Positions 9,697 through 21,500 of a stretch of 64,000 nt of DNA are shown one piece after another (position 1 is the stretch's first letter; every line of letters begins with the position of its first letter). Source of the DNA: SAR92 clade bacterium H921 (GTDB lineage Bacteria; Pseudomonadota; Gammaproteobacteria; Pseudomonadales; Porticoccaceae); NCBI GenBank assembly GCA_025153755.1, contig JAOALD010000001.1, positions 248,001-312,000 of the forward strand, written 5' to 3'. The translations under genes and the position numbers were made by a program. The notes below the pieces were generated by a model. The model was not told where the DNA came from. It was given only the letters and a program-made list of their open reading frames with translations, and searched no databases.

Positions 9697-9975
9697 TTAA
9701 ACGATTGGATCTTGAGGGGCTTCGGCGGTTTCAGCAGTTTCGTCCGTTGCCTCAACAATTTCATAGTCTTGCACAACTTCAGTCAGAATATCAGGCGTGA
9801 CCAGACCCTGTGCTATTTCACGAAGGGCGATAACAGTGGGTTTGTCGTTTTCCTCGGCAACCAGTGATGGGCGACCCTCAACAGCCAGTTGACGGGCTCG
9901 TTTGGAGCCAACCATGACTAATTCAAAACGGTTATCTACGTGATCCAAACAATCTTCTACAGTAATGCGAGCCAT
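9697..9975 (-). CDS. rpoZ: RNA polymerase omega subunit
   Basis: A 92-residue omega subunit, which helps the beta-prime subunit fold and forms part of a ppGpp-binding site on RNA polymerase. The N-terminus MARITVEDC, followed by [16 protein letters not shown] and [13 protein letters not shown], is the full family signature. The acidic C-terminal tail (about 75-92) is Glu/Ala/Thr-rich and variable in the family. It sits between gmk and spoT on the same strand, the standard gammaproteobacterial order. Confidence 0.96.
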   Translation of the reverse strand: MARITVEDCLDHVDNRFELVMVGSKRARQLAVEGRPSLVAEENDKPTVIALREIAQGLVTPDILTEVVQDYEIVEATDETAETAEAPQDPIV

Positions 9976-10057
9976 TTTATTTCCGCCAGTATCAATAATA
10001 TTTTTGAAAGGTGCAGCGAAACGCTGCCAAGTCGGCCAGTTTACCTAAAGACTCGGG

Positions 10058-10666
10058 TTACGACAATAAATCCAGCAGTAATTTTTCAACCCCGGACACC
10101 GGCTGCTGGCAGCGCGTAGCAGTAATAATAGCCTCAAGTTCATTGCTAGCATTAGTAAAATCGTCATTGACTACCAGATAGTTGGCATCAACATAGTGAC
10201 TCATCTCTTCGGTAGCTGCCGCAATGCGCTTGGCTATTACATCTGCATCGTCCTGGCCGCGACCATTGAGGCGCTGTCGAAGAGCTTTTTTTGATGGGGG
10301 TAGGATAAAAATACTTTTGCTGTCACTAAATTTTTTCCGCACCTGCTCTGCGCCCTGCCAGTCAATTTCCAAAATTACGTCTGTGCCGCCCGCCAGTGTG
10401 TCTTTGACCCAATGTTCGGAAGTGCCATAGTAATTACCAAACACTTCGGCGTGCTCAAGAAAGGCGTTGTTGCTAATCATGCTTAAAAAATCATCGTGGT
10501 TAACAAAATGATAGTCAACGCCGCTTTGTTCGCCGGGCCGACAGTCTCTGGTGGTATGTGAGATAGACGCTTGAATATTATTCATACGGCCAAGTATCTC
10601 GTTTACCAGGCTGGTTTTTCCTGCACCTGAAGGCGCGGAAATAATAAATAAGGTACCTTTGCCCAT
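10058..10666 (-). CDS. gmk: Guanylate kinase
   Basis: A 202-residue enzyme phosphorylating GMP to GDP with ATP. The P-loop SAPSGAGKTSL is at about 10-20. The GMP-binding region includes SHTTRDCRPGEQSGVDYHFV, and the lid and C-terminal parts are of family length (about 205). It is followed by rpoZ and spoT, linking guanine nucleotide supply with (p)ppGpp metabolism. The 118-base gap upstream, after the S1/P1 nuclease gene, may hold its own promoter, although no clean -35/-10 pair stood out. Confidence 0.96.
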   Translation of the reverse strand: MGKGTLFIISAPSGAGKTSLVNEILGRMNNIQASISHTTRDCRPGEQSGVDYHFVNHDDFLSMISNNAFLEHAEVFGNYYGTSEHWVKDTLAGGTDVILEIDWQGAEQVRKKFSDSKSIFILPPSKKALRQRLNGRGQDDADVIAKRIAAATEEMSHYVDANYLVVNDDFTNASNELEAIITATRCQQPVSGVEKLLLDLLS

Positions 10667-10784
10667 AGTTCGATCTGATCCAGTGTTTTAAAAAATGGCG
10701 CCTACAAAACATAGGGGGCGCAACTGAGCGTTAAGCCCAATTATTCCAGATTCTACGGCTGGTGTAATAAAAAATTTCGCTTTA

Positions 10785-11594
10785 CTACTGTTTACGACTA
10801 ACCGGGTCGAAAATACGATTAAGATAGTCGCCAAGACGCACACCTGCCATCAATAACCGCTGCTCAATAATCGGTTTGTTGCGATCGATATACGCTGGGC
10901 TGATCTGAATTGGCGTGCGCTTGGCTCCAGCGCCAAAGTTATAGACATGATCGCGCAGGTTCTTTGATTCCCGTGCCCAGTCTAAAAAACCACTGCTCTG
11001 CCACTGCTTTATCAGAACTGGGCTGGCCGTATCGAGTGTCTGGCTATATTCCTCTGGGCTCAGGGTTTCTGAGTCAATAATCAGACTGTCCCAAACTCTG
11101 TGAAGGTTAGTGGTTTTGGACAGTTTGAGCCATTTTAGATTTATTTTATTGCCTCCCCGATCATCCCGTCGGCCAACATGGAGCGGCTGGTGAATATCAC
11201 CGACAAAGTGGACAAAGAATGCAAGTGCTTCTAGCCTCTGTTGCCGAGTAAGCTCGGCGCTTTTTAGTTGAGCAAAAAAGTATTCTAGGGACGAAAGGAC
11301 ATCGCCGTCAGGATTCCGTGGAAAATCGTCAAACTTTTCATGATCATCAATACTTATGTAATGCCAGTATTTGGATTGCCTCCAGGCTGGCAGATGCCGA
11401 ATACGGTCTGGCCACAGGGATAATGTCGCAAGGCTTTTGCCGTCTGTGATCTCCTGTATAGCCGCTGCAGTTTTTGCTCTGATATGGTTTTCTGCAATGA
11501 TGGCTATAATTCGATGTCCATCAGCTCCAAATGATAAAGCTGGCGCACTTAACAGCACCAGCCAAATTGTCAGCAGAGGAATAACAGCGCCCAT
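10785..11594 (-). CDS. Secreted S1/P1-type nuclease
   Basis: A 269-residue protein with a signal peptide (1-21, ending APALS) followed by FGADGHR. S1/P1 nucleases are secreted tri-zinc enzymes that cut single-stranded nucleic acids and remove 3' phosphates. The zinc ligands are recognisable: His in GADGHR, Asp in WPDRIRH, His in YWHYIS, then H..D..H in VHFVGDIHQPLH, and H..D in LHRVWD. The unusual point is the predicted mature N-terminus: family members begin with Trp, whose amine and carbonyl bind zinc, and here the residue is Phe22 (TTT). Its ATG overlaps the yicC stop by one base (TAATG). It sits between yicC and gmk, which are usually adjacent, and so looks like an insertion into a conserved block. 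It probably scavenges phosphate or nucleosides in the periplasm or outside the cell. Confidence 0.88.
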   Translation of the reverse strand: MGAVIPLLTIWLVLLSAPALSFGADGHRIIAIIAENHIRAKTAAAIQEITDGKSLATLSLWPDRIRHLPAWRQSKYWHYISIDDHEKFDDFPRNPDGDVLSSLEYFFAQLKSAELTRQQRLEALAFFVHFVGDIHQPLHVGRRDDRGGNKINLKWLKLSKTTNLHRVWDSLIIDSETLSPEEYSQTLDTASPVLIKQWQSSGFLDWARESKNLRDHVYNFGAGAKRTPIQISPAYIDRNKPIIEQRLLMAGVRLGDYLNRIFDPVSRKQ

Positions 11595-12457
11595 TACTCG
11601 ATATTCTGAATTTGTTCGCGCATCTGTTCGATCAGTACTTTTAGCTCTACAGTCGCTTGAGTAGTGACCCCAGCAATCGACTTTGAGCCCAGGGTATTGG
11701 CCTCACGATTTAATTCTTGCATTAAAAAGTCTAGGCGCCTGCCCACAGATTCACGGCTGGTGAGAACTCGGCGAATTTCACTAAGATGGGCTTCAAGACG
11801 ATCGAGCTCCTCATCAACATCGGCGCGATTAGCAATGATAACCATTTCCTGTTCCAGTCTATCTTCGTCAACCTGAACACGCAGGCTTTCTAATTTTTCA
11901 TTTAGACGCAAGCGCTGATGTTCTAGGATGGCTGGCAGGTTGTCACGTACAATGGCAACCTGCGACTGGATGCCGACGAGGCGCTGCTCGATCATCTCAC
12001 CCAGCTTGCCACCTTCGCGCTGACGGCCCTCGAGTAGTTGGTCAACGGTATCAGAAAAGGTCTGTCGAGCGGCTCGTTGTAGATCTTCACTTTCAACTTC
12101 CTGGTCTTTCAAAATACCAGGCCAGCGCATTATTTCTAGCGGTGAGATTGGTGCTGGATTAAGCAGCTGACCGGCGACCTGTTCGGCTATATCAATATAG
12201 CGCTTGGCTAATGTCATATCTGCACTGATGGCATCATTGCAGTTGTTGAAACTGACCTGTACCGAGATGTCGATTTTGCCGCGCATCAGTTTTTTACGTG
12301 CAATTTCCCGCAGTTCCATTTCGAGCTCACGCAGGGTCTCTGGCAGACGAAAATGAGTTTCTAAAAATCTATGATTTACTGAGCGCAGCTCGCAGGAAAC
12401 TGATCCCCAGCTAAAGTCGGCAGTATTTCTGGCAAAAGCTGTCATGCTGCGTGGCAT
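11594..12457 (-). CDS. yicC: YicC family endoribonuclease-like protein
   Basis: A 287-residue YicC protein. The N-terminal MTAFAR motif, the segment SCELRSVNHRFLE and the C-terminal GRRLDFLMQELNREANTLGSK followed by VELKVLIEQMREQIQNIE are characteristic. YicC proteins have been linked to stationary-phase fitness and to endoribonucleolytic RNA turnover. It is divergent from rph across 116 bases, as in E. coli and Pseudomonas, and is translationally coupled to the downstream S1/P1 nuclease gene. A start four codons further in (ATG before TAFAR) is also possible. Confidence 0.94.
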   Translation of the reverse strand: MPRSMTAFARNTADFSWGSVSCELRSVNHRFLETHFRLPETLRELEMELREIARKKLMRGKIDISVQVSFNNCNDAISADMTLAKRYIDIAEQVAGQLLNPAPISPLEIMRWPGILKDQEVESEDLQRAARQTFSDTVDQLLEGRQREGGKLGEMIEQRLVGIQSQVAIVRDNLPAILEHQRLRLNEKLESLRVQVDEDRLEQEMVIIANRADVDEELDRLEAHLSEIRRVLTSRESVGRRLDFLMQELNREANTLGSKSIAGVTTQATVELKVLIEQMREQIQNIE

Positions 12458-12573
12458 ATTTGTTCCATTTAACTATTAGTGTGGCGCTATGTTAACAAAG
12501 GCAGTTAACTAGGTGGTAGATTTGATACACTTGCAGTACATTAAATTACAGCTTTATTTCTAGGAATTCTATT

Positions 12574-13293
12574 ATGATCAGACCCAGCGGCAGACGTCCA
12601 GAGCAACTCCGGCAAGTAAAAATTACCCGTGATTTTACCTGTCATGCTGAGGGCTCTGTGTTGGTCGAGTTCGGCAATACCAAAGTTATCTGTACGGCAA
12701 GTGTTGAGCCCGGCGTACCAAGATTTTTACGTGGCAAAGGCGAAGGCTGGGTAACTGCAGAATATGGCATGTTACCTCGTTCGACTAACAGCCGTATGGG
12801 GCGTGAGGCGTCTCGAGGTAAGCAAAGTGGTCGCACTCAGGAAATTCAGCGTCTTATTGGACGCTCTTTGCGCGCCGCGGTAGACCTCAAGGCGCTGGGA
12901 GAACATACGGTTAATATTGACTGCGATGTTATTCAGGCCGATGGTGGCACCCGCACCGCTTCGATCACAGGCGCGATGGTGGCGCTGGTCGATGCTATTC
13001 GTCATTTACAGCGTAAAAAAGCGATCAGTGGTGACCCTCTGGTAGCTATGATTGCCTCTGTCTCTGTTGGTGTTTATAAAGGCGTTCCAGTACTAGATTT
13101 GGATTATGCTGAGGACTCCAATGCCGAGACCGACATGAATGTGGTGATGAATGGGCAGGGCGGGTTCATTGAGGTGCAGGGAACGGCTGAGGCGGCACCG
13201 TTTAGCACTGACGAGTTAAACGAAATGTTAGAACTGGCCAAGCGCGGCATTGCAGATTTGGTGCGGGTGCAAAATATGGCTCTGGCCCAGTAA
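12574..13293 (+). CDS. rph: Ribonuclease PH
   Basis: A 239-residue phosphorolytic 3'-5' exoribonuclease that trims tRNA 3' ends. The N-terminus [11 protein letters not shown], the block [14 protein letters not shown], the [15 protein letters not shown] helix and the C-terminal [10 protein letters not shown] are family hallmarks, and the length is normal. It is the first gene of an rph-pyrE pair, with pyrE 47 bases downstream, and is divergent from yicC. In E. coli K-12 rph is frameshifted; here the frame is intact. Confidence 0.97.
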   Translation: MIRPSGRRPEQLRQVKITRDFTCHAEGSVLVEFGNTKVICTASVEPGVPRFLRGKGEGWVTAEYGMLPRSTNSRMGREASRGKQSGRTQEIQRLIGRSLRAAVDLKALGEHTVNIDCDVIQADGGTRTASITGAMVALVDAIRHLQRKKAISGDPLVAMIASVSVGVYKGVPVLDLDYAEDSNAETDMNVVMNGQGGFIEVQGTAEAAPFSTDELNEMLELAKRGIADLVRVQNMALAQ

Positions 13294-13340
13294 CTGCTAA
13301 AGCAGTCAGTAAAACTTTTAACGAGAACTAATAAAGATCT

Positions 13341-13985
13341 ATGAAAAATACATATAAAACACAGTTTATCGATAATGCGCTTGCTAGTGGCGCACTAAAA
13401 TTTGGTCAGTTTAGACTCAAGTCTGGACGCATCTCTCCGCACTTTTTTAACGCGGGAGAGTTTTATAAGGGTAAGGCTCTGGCCATTTTGGGGCGCTGTT
13501 ATGCCGCGGCTATTATTGAGTCTGGTATTGAATTTGATGTGCTTTTTGGACCAGCCTATAAGGGTATCACTTTGGCCGCGGCCACATCTGTGGCCCTGGC
13601 TGAACATTACAATATGGATGTGCCATATTGTTTTAATCGGAAGGAGGCAAAAAGTCATGGTGAGGGCGGCACACTTGTTGGAGCGCCTTTGACCGGTAAG
13701 GTATTAATTATTGATGATGTGATTACAGCGGGAACGGCCATTCGTGAAGTTATGACTATGGTTGAAGGTGCCGATGCTGAGGCTGCTGCGGTGATGATCG
13801 GGCTGGATCGAAAGGAGCGTGGCGCATCAGCTAAGTCAGCAATACAAGAAGTGGAAGAACAGTTTTCAATCCCAGTTATCAGTATCATTGATATGGATGA
13901 TATCTTGAGCTACCTCCAATCCCAGCCAGATATGGCGAAGGTCATTGAAGAGATTTCAACTTATAGGAATGAATACGGGGTATAA
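13341..13985 (+). CDS. pyrE: Orotate phosphoribosyltransferase
   Basis: A 214-residue pyrimidine biosynthesis enzyme joining orotate to PRPP to give OMP. The PRPP-binding motif [16 protein letters not shown] is present at about residues 120-135, preceded by [12 protein letters not shown] and the flexible-loop region [15 protein letters not shown]. The length matches the family. It is co-directional with rph. No attenuator-like hairpin with a U-run was obvious in the 47-base spacer, unlike the E. coli rph-pyrE leader. Confidence 0.97.
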   Translation: MKNTYKTQFIDNALASGALKFGQFRLKSGRISPHFFNAGEFYKGKALAILGRCYAAAIIESGIEFDVLFGPAYKGITLAAATSVALAEHYNMDVPYCFNRKEAKSHGEGGTLVGAPLTGKVLIIDDVITAGTAIREVMTMVEGADAEAAAVMIGLDRKERGASAKSAIQEVEEQFSIPVISIIDMDDILSYLQSQPDMAKVIEEISTYRNEYGV

Positions 13986-14070
13986 CTGACGTCATTGCTG
14001 ATAGTTGTCGGTTAGATCCCCAATGGTTATATGATTGCCAGCGATAAAACTTTTAATCGTCATTAAAAAT

Positions 14071-14660
14071 TTATTGTGTAAACATCTGCGCGGTAATTAG
14101 GGACCATTGCTCGCCCCAGTGTTGGGTCGGCGGCTGTTTAAAACCAGTGCGTACAAATTGACTGATCTTACCCTCGGCAGTGACTAACATAAGATTAGCC
14201 GCAACTGAGATTGGCACGCTTAGCTTGAGGCCATCGCGGATTTCGGCTTCACGCAGTGACTGTTTAAGCTGAGACTCCAGACGGTCAAAAAAGACAGCGA
14301 CTCGCTCGTGAAGTCTGCCAGTTTCACCGGTCAGGGCATCGCCGTTAAGTATGCGGGAGATACCTGGGTTCTTTTCTGAAAAAGTAAGCACCAAGCTGAG
14401 AATGCGATAGCATTGATTTGTGGCGTCCGGTTCATCGCTGACAATGGTGCGTACGCGAGCAAAAATTGTTTCCTCAATAAACTCAATCAGACCTTCGTAC
14501 ATTCGCGTTTTACTGGGAAAGTGACGATACAATGCTGCCTCAGAGACTCCCAGTTCCGCAGCCAGTGCTGCCGTAGTTATTCTGCCACCACGAGATACTT
14601 CCAGCATGCGCGCCAATGCTTGAAGAATTTCCTGTGCTCTAGATCCTTTTTTGCCGGCCA

Positions 14661-14661
<1 letters not shown>
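14071..14661 (-). CDS. slmA: Nucleoid occlusion factor SlmA
   Basis: A 196-residue TetR-like protein that binds chromosomal sites and blocks FtsZ ring assembly over the nucleoid. The N-terminal helix-turn-helix reads ITTAALAAELGVSEAALYRHFPSK (about 28-51), followed by the SlmA-typical MYEGLIEFIEETIF. The C-terminal helical domain is of normal length. The ATG overlaps the argB stop region (shared position 14661), so it is probably translated from the argB message. Placement next to pyrE follows the gammaproteobacterial pattern. Confidence 0.95.
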
Positions 14662-18247
<3,586 letters not shown>

Positions 18248-18286
18248 TGTATTTAGTAACTCAGTAACTGGAGTAATAATCGAGCC

Positions 18287-19483
18287 TTAGTTAGGCAGCC
18301 CTTTGGCTAGATGCTCGATAATATCCCTTGCTAATTGCGCCTTACTCCTTTTGCTAAATACTACTGAAGATGTGCGGTCAATCCAGATGACCTCATTCTC
18401 GTCGGCGTTAAAGCCGACATCCGTGCGTGATACATCGTTGGCAATAATTGCACCTAGGTTCTTGCGCTGTAATTTGTCCCGGGCATAGGTTTCTACATCT
18501 TGGGTTTCTGCCGCAAACCCCAGCACAAACACTGTCGGGTTGGCTTGGACTACGGCACTGACGATATCTGGATTTCTCTCCAGACTGATTGTCATGCTGT
18601 CATCTTGTTTTTTTATCTTTTGTTTGGCAACAGTGCTGGCGCGGTAATCCGCGACAGCCGCCGCCGCAATAAATATATCGGCATCAGCGGCTGAAGCTAA
18701 AGATGCCTCGAGCATATCCGCGGCTGAAACCACCGAAATTACATCGCAGCGCTCTGGCATGGGCAGTGAAACTGGCCCACAGACAATTGTCACCTCGGCG
18801 CCTGCATCGATTGCGGCGGCGGCCATAGAAAAACCCATTTTGCCTGAACTATGGTTGCTGATATAGCGCACAGGGTCCAGTGCCTCTCGGGTTGGACCTG
18901 CGGTGATAACAACCTTTTTGCCCGCTAGTTGGCCATTTTGGAATAGACTCCCCGCTCGACTGACTATGGTATCGGGCTGTTCCATTCTACCTGGGCCAAC
19001 ATCTCCGCAGGCCTGAATACCCTCATCTGGGCCAATCAGGGCAACACCGCGTTGCTGCAGGGTTTCAATATTGGCAAGGTTGGCAGCATGAATCCACATG
19101 GCTTGGTTCATTGCTGGAGCCACTGCCACTTTGGCTGGTGTTGCCAAGTGAATTGCGCCTAACAGACTGTCTGCTCTACCGTGCACCATATTAGCAATAA
19201 AGTCAGCGCTCGCAGGTGCTATTAATAGTAGGTCTGCCCAGCGAGCCAGCTCGATATGCCCCATACCTGCCTCGGCCTCAGAGTCGAGCAGATCGCTGTG
19301 TACTGGATGCCCTGAAAGAGCCTGCATGGTAAGAGGGCGAATAAATTCACTGGCAGCGGGGGTCATCACCACCCGAACCTCGGCGCCTTGATCCTGTAGC
19401 CGCCTGACAACCTCTGCGCTCTTGTAGGCTGCAATGCCTCCGGTAACGCCAAGAATTATCCGTTTGTTTGATAGGCTACTCAT
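18287..19483 (-). CDS. coaBC: Bifunctional phosphopantothenoylcysteine decarboxylase/synthetase
   Basis: A 398-residue CoA biosynthesis enzyme. The CoaC flavoprotein half (1-190) has ILGVTGGIAAYKSAE, the PAMNQAMW motif and the decarboxylase segment GPGRMEQPD. The CoaB synthetase half has VITAGPTREALDPVRYISNHSSGKMG and the dimer segment NEVIWID. The frame is open to 19579, but the ATG at 19483 (MSSLSNKRIIL) matches the family N-terminus and leaves an 81-base divergent promoter region with radC. The gene order continues to algC, whereas dut would normally follow coaBC and is absent. Confidence 0.95.
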   Translation of the reverse strand: MSSLSNKRIILGVTGGIAAYKSAEVVRRLQDQGAEVRVVMTPAASEFIRPLTMQALSGHPVHSDLLDSEAEAGMGHIELARWADLLLIAPASADFIANMVHGRADSLLGAIHLATPAKVAVAPAMNQAMWIHAANLANIETLQQRGVALIGPDEGIQACGDVGPGRMEQPDTIVSRAGSLFQNGQLAGKKVVITAGPTREALDPVRYISNHSSGKMGFSMAAAAIDAGAEVTIVCGPVSLPMPERCDVISVVSAADMLEASLASAADADIFIAAAAVADYRASTVAKQKIKKQDDSMTISLERNPDIVSAVVQANPTVFVLGFAAETQDVETYARDKLQRKNLGAIIANDVSRTDVGFNADENEVIWIDRTSSVVFSKRSKAQLARDIIEHLAKGLPN

Positions 19484-19564
19484 TAATTGTCCAGACAGGC
19501 TAGGTGGGGGCTTGTAAGATAACATTATGAGGGAAAATTCTGTAGTTATAAATGAGGGCTCACT

Positions 19565-20239
19565 ATGGCTATAAGCCACTGGCCCAAAGAAGAGCGACCC
19601 AGAGAGAAACTTTTGCTAAGGGGTGCATCTGCTCTCACTGACTCTGAATTACTGGCAATATTTTTACGTACTGGGCTGCCGGGAGCCACGGCAATTGATC
19701 TCGCTCGCAGTTTGCTCGATAAATTTGGCGGTATTGGACCCCTTCTCAGTGCTGATAAAGATGCCTTTTGCGCCGTTAAAGGCTTGGGCCCTGCCAAATA
19801 TACCCAGCTACATGCCTGCCAAGAGCTGACCGCGCGCTATTTAAAGGAGCAACTCAAAGAGCAGCCGGTATTTACTAAGCCCAGCCATGTTCGAGACTAT
19901 CTGGCAGTGCAGATGCGTGATCTTAGACGCGAGGTTTTTGTGGTGCTGCTGCTCGATACGCGACACCAATTATTGGAATTTCACGAGCTGTTTCAAGGCA
20001 CTATTGATGCCGCGAGCGTGCATCCCCGAGAAGTGGTTAGGCTGGCGCTGCAAAAGAATGCCGCGGCTGTGATAGTGGCGCACAACCATCCCTCTGGTGT
20101 AGCTGCGCCCAGTGACTCAGATATAGCAATCACTCAGAAATTGAAACTGGCGCTTGAGTTGATGGAAATTCGCCTGCTGGATCATTTTATAATCGGCCGT
20201 GGGGAGGTGACCTCTTTGGCAGATACTGGCAAAATGTAA
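19565..20239 (+). CDS. radC: RadC family JAB1/MPN domain protein
   Basis: A 224-residue RadC (YicR-type) protein. The N-terminal helix-hairpin-helix region (about 1-90, RPREKLLLRGA, GLGPAKY) is followed by a JAB1/MPN metalloprotease-like domain with the zinc motif HNHPSG and downstream SDSD at about 178-190. The original link to DNA repair is not supported for the family, and the real substrate is unknown. It is divergent from coaBC and followed by a terminator, a conserved neighbourhood in gammaproteobacteria. Confidence 0.94.
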   Translation: MAISHWPKEERPREKLLLRGASALTDSELLAIFLRTGLPGATAIDLARSLLDKFGGIGPLLSADKDAFCAVKGLGPAKYTQLHACQELTARYLKEQLKEQPVFTKPSHVRDYLAVQMRDLRREVFVVLLLDTRHQLLEFHELFQGTIDAASVHPREVVRLALQKNAAAVIVAHNHPSGVAAPSDSDIAITQKLKLALELMEIRLLDHFIIGRGEVTSLADTGKM

Positions 20240-20264
20240 TAGCTATCTTGGCCTAAGATAAAGA

Positions 20265-20297
20265 AAAACCGCTGTTTTCCAGTCATTGCGCGGTTTT
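20265..20297 (+). terminator. Probable radC terminator
   Basis: An inverted repeat AAAACCGC...GCGGTTTT lies 25 bases after the radC stop, with a 17-base loop and a short T-run in the 3' arm. It separates radC from the rpmB promoter. Confidence 0.7.
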
Positions 20298-20300
20298 CGT

Positions 20301-20329
20301 TTGATTCAAGATTGGCTTTCTGGTATAAA
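20301..20329 (+). promoter_or_regulatory. Predicted sigma-70 promoter of rpmB-rpmG
   Basis: TTGATT at 20301-20306 and TATAAA at 20324-20329 are separated by exactly 17 bases. Transcription would begin near 20336, giving a leader of about 100 bases before the rpmB ATG. This is the cleanest promoter match I see in the window. Confidence 0.65.
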
Positions 20330-20342
20330 ACGCGCCTCCTTG

Positions 20343-20355
20343 CGGGACGGTCCCG
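20343..20355. promoter_or_regulatory. 13-bp palindrome in the rpmB leader
   Basis: CGGGAC-G-GTCCCG is a perfect 6-bp inverted repeat with a single central base, a few bases after the predicted transcription start. The one-base centre is too tight for an RNA hairpin with all six pairs, so a protein-binding operator or a partly paired leader structure are both possible. Confidence 0.4.
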
Positions 20356-20435
20356 TAAATGGATAGAAAATCACAGAATTCTTTTGCTCAGCTGGTGCTT
20401 ACAGCGGCAATTAATTGATAGCAGAGGCAGCAACA

Positions 20436-20672
20436 ATGTCCAGAGTATGTCAGGTCACAGGCAAGCGCCCAATGGCTGGAAACAATGTATCTCATGCGAA
20501 AAATAGAACGCGTCGTCGCTTTGAGCCAAATCTTCACACCCATCGCTTTTGGGTTGAAGCACAAAAACGCTTTGTCAAACTTCGCGTCTCTACCAAGGGT
20601 ATGCGTATCATTGACAAAAAAGGTATTGAACAAGTCTTGTCCGAGCTGTCTGCTCGCGGCGAGAAAGTCTAA
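20436..20672 (+). CDS. rpmB: 50S ribosomal protein L28
   Basis: A 78-residue large-subunit protein. The N-terminus [20 protein letters not shown] followed by RTRRRF and the C-terminal [14 protein letters not shown] are typical. The start is the ATG at 20436, with GAGG about 10 bases upstream; the frame is open seven codons further 5'. It lacks the CxxC zinc pairs of the zinc-binding paralogue, so it is the zinc-independent form. rpmG follows after 11 bases. Confidence 0.97.
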   Translation: MSRVCQVTGKRPMAGNNVSHAKNRTRRRFEPNLHTHRFWVEAQKRFVKLRVSTKGMRIIDKKGIEQVLSELSARGEKV

Positions 20673-20683
20673 GGAGACCGAGA

Positions 20684-20851
20684 ATGGCTAAGTCAGCTCG
20701 CGAAAAAATTCGTTTAGTGTCTAGTGCAGGTACTGGTCACTTTTATACTACTGATAAAAATAAGCGCAACATGCCTGAGAAAATGGAGATCAAAAAGTAC
20801 GATCCTACTATCCGCAAGCACGTGATCTACAAAGAAGCCAAAATTAAGTAA
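20684..20851 (+). CDS. rpmG: 50S ribosomal protein L33
   Basis: A 55-residue L33, [18 protein letters not shown] at the N-terminus and [19 protein letters not shown]-type ending, near identical in layout to other gammaproteobacterial L33. It has no cysteines, so it is the zinc-free type. AAGGAG lies 8 bases before the ATG. It forms an operon with rpmB and is closed by a strong terminator. Confidence 0.97.
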   Translation: MAKSAREKIRLVSSAGTGHFYTTDKNKRNMPEKMEIKKYDPTIRKHVIYKEAKIK

Positions 20852-20875
20852 TCTGGTTTTTATGTAGCTGAAAAG

Positions 20876-20903
20876 AATCCTGCCGGTTGGCGGGATTTTT
20901 TTT
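20876..20903 (+). terminator. Terminator of rpmB-rpmG
   Basis: Stem AATCCTGCC / GGCGGGATT (one G-T wobble) with a 4-base loop is followed directly by a run of Ts, 25 bases after the rpmG stop. Confidence 0.9.
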
Positions 20904-20976
20904 GCATATTGAAAATAGCTGAACAACGTTTGTGGCGCTTTGTCTACCGCTTGATTATTTTAAACGGATATAAAAA

Positions 20977-21002
20977 AGCCTCGATAATTGCTTATCGAGG
21001 CT
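20977..21002 (-). terminator. Terminator of the cold-shock gene
   Basis: A perfect 11-bp stem AGCCTCGATAA / TTATCGAGGCT with a 4-base loop. Read on the minus strand it is followed by a run of six Ts, 43 bases after the cold-shock gene's stop codon. Confidence 0.9.
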
Positions 21003-21045
21003 CTCTAATAATTTTCACATTGCTATCGAGTGACAGCGACAGAAA

Positions 21046-21255
21046 TTATTCGGCAACTACGTTCTCAGCTTGAGCGCCTTTTTGACCTTGAGTAACTTCC
21101 ATCGTTACTGCTTGGCCTTCTTTCAAAGATTTGAAACCATCAGCTTGAATAGCGCTGTGGTGTACAAATACGTCACCGCCGCCTTCTTGCTCAATAAAAC
21201 CAAAACCTTTGCTGTCGTTGAACCACTTAACAGTGCCAGAAACTCGCTCTGCCAT
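21046..21255 (-). CDS. Cold-shock domain protein (CspA family)
   Basis: A 69-residue single cold-shock domain protein. These bind single-stranded nucleic acid and melt RNA structure. RNP1 (KGFGFI) and RNP2 (VFVHH) are intact, with [14 protein letters not shown] at the N-terminus. The ATG at 21255 is preferred over one four codons upstream because GTGAGG precedes it at good spacing and it matches family N-termini. The leader contains an 8-bp hairpin (21332-21362). Which paralogue it is, and whether it is cold-induced, cannot be told from sequence. Confidence 0.95.
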   Translation of the reverse strand: MAERVSGTVKWFNDSKGFGFIEQEGGGDVFVHHSAIQADGFKSLKEGQAVTMEVTQGQKGAQAENVVAE

Positions 21256-21331
21256 AACTAACCTCACTTATAAAATATATACCGTTTAAGGCGTTTAAAA
21301 TGTATCCAGCCTCATCACGGGGCTAGCCTTA

Positions 21332-21362
21332 CCTTTGACAGAAATCTAGTTAACGTCAAAGG
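21332..21362 (-). promoter_or_regulatory. Hairpin in the cold-shock gene leader
   Basis: A perfect 8-bp inverted repeat CCTTTGAC...GTCAAAGG with a 15-base loop lies 77-107 bases upstream of the cold-shock ATG. It has no T-run, so it is not a terminator. Cold-shock mRNAs often have long structured leaders, and this could be part of such an element. I could not place a convincing promoter, so whether it is transcribed is unknown. Confidence 0.4.
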
Positions 21363-21467
21363 CACTTCCAATTCAGCAAACGCAAAACAGAGCATTTGTA
21401 CCGAACCGGAATCGCGCAGTGTATTGGTTTTTATCGGGTTTGGCTAATTTTTGAGCGATTTAAACAT

Positions 21468-21498
21468 AAAAAAAGCCCTTTTCGCCCCTAAAAGCGCT
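21468..21498 (-). terminator. Terminator left after the serA pseudogene
   Basis: Immediately after the residual stop codon, on the minus strand, AGCGCTTTT pairs with AAAAGGGCT (one mismatch) and is followed by a T-run. It is probably the original serA terminator, which has outlived the gene. Confidence 0.65.
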
Positions 21499-21500
21499 CT

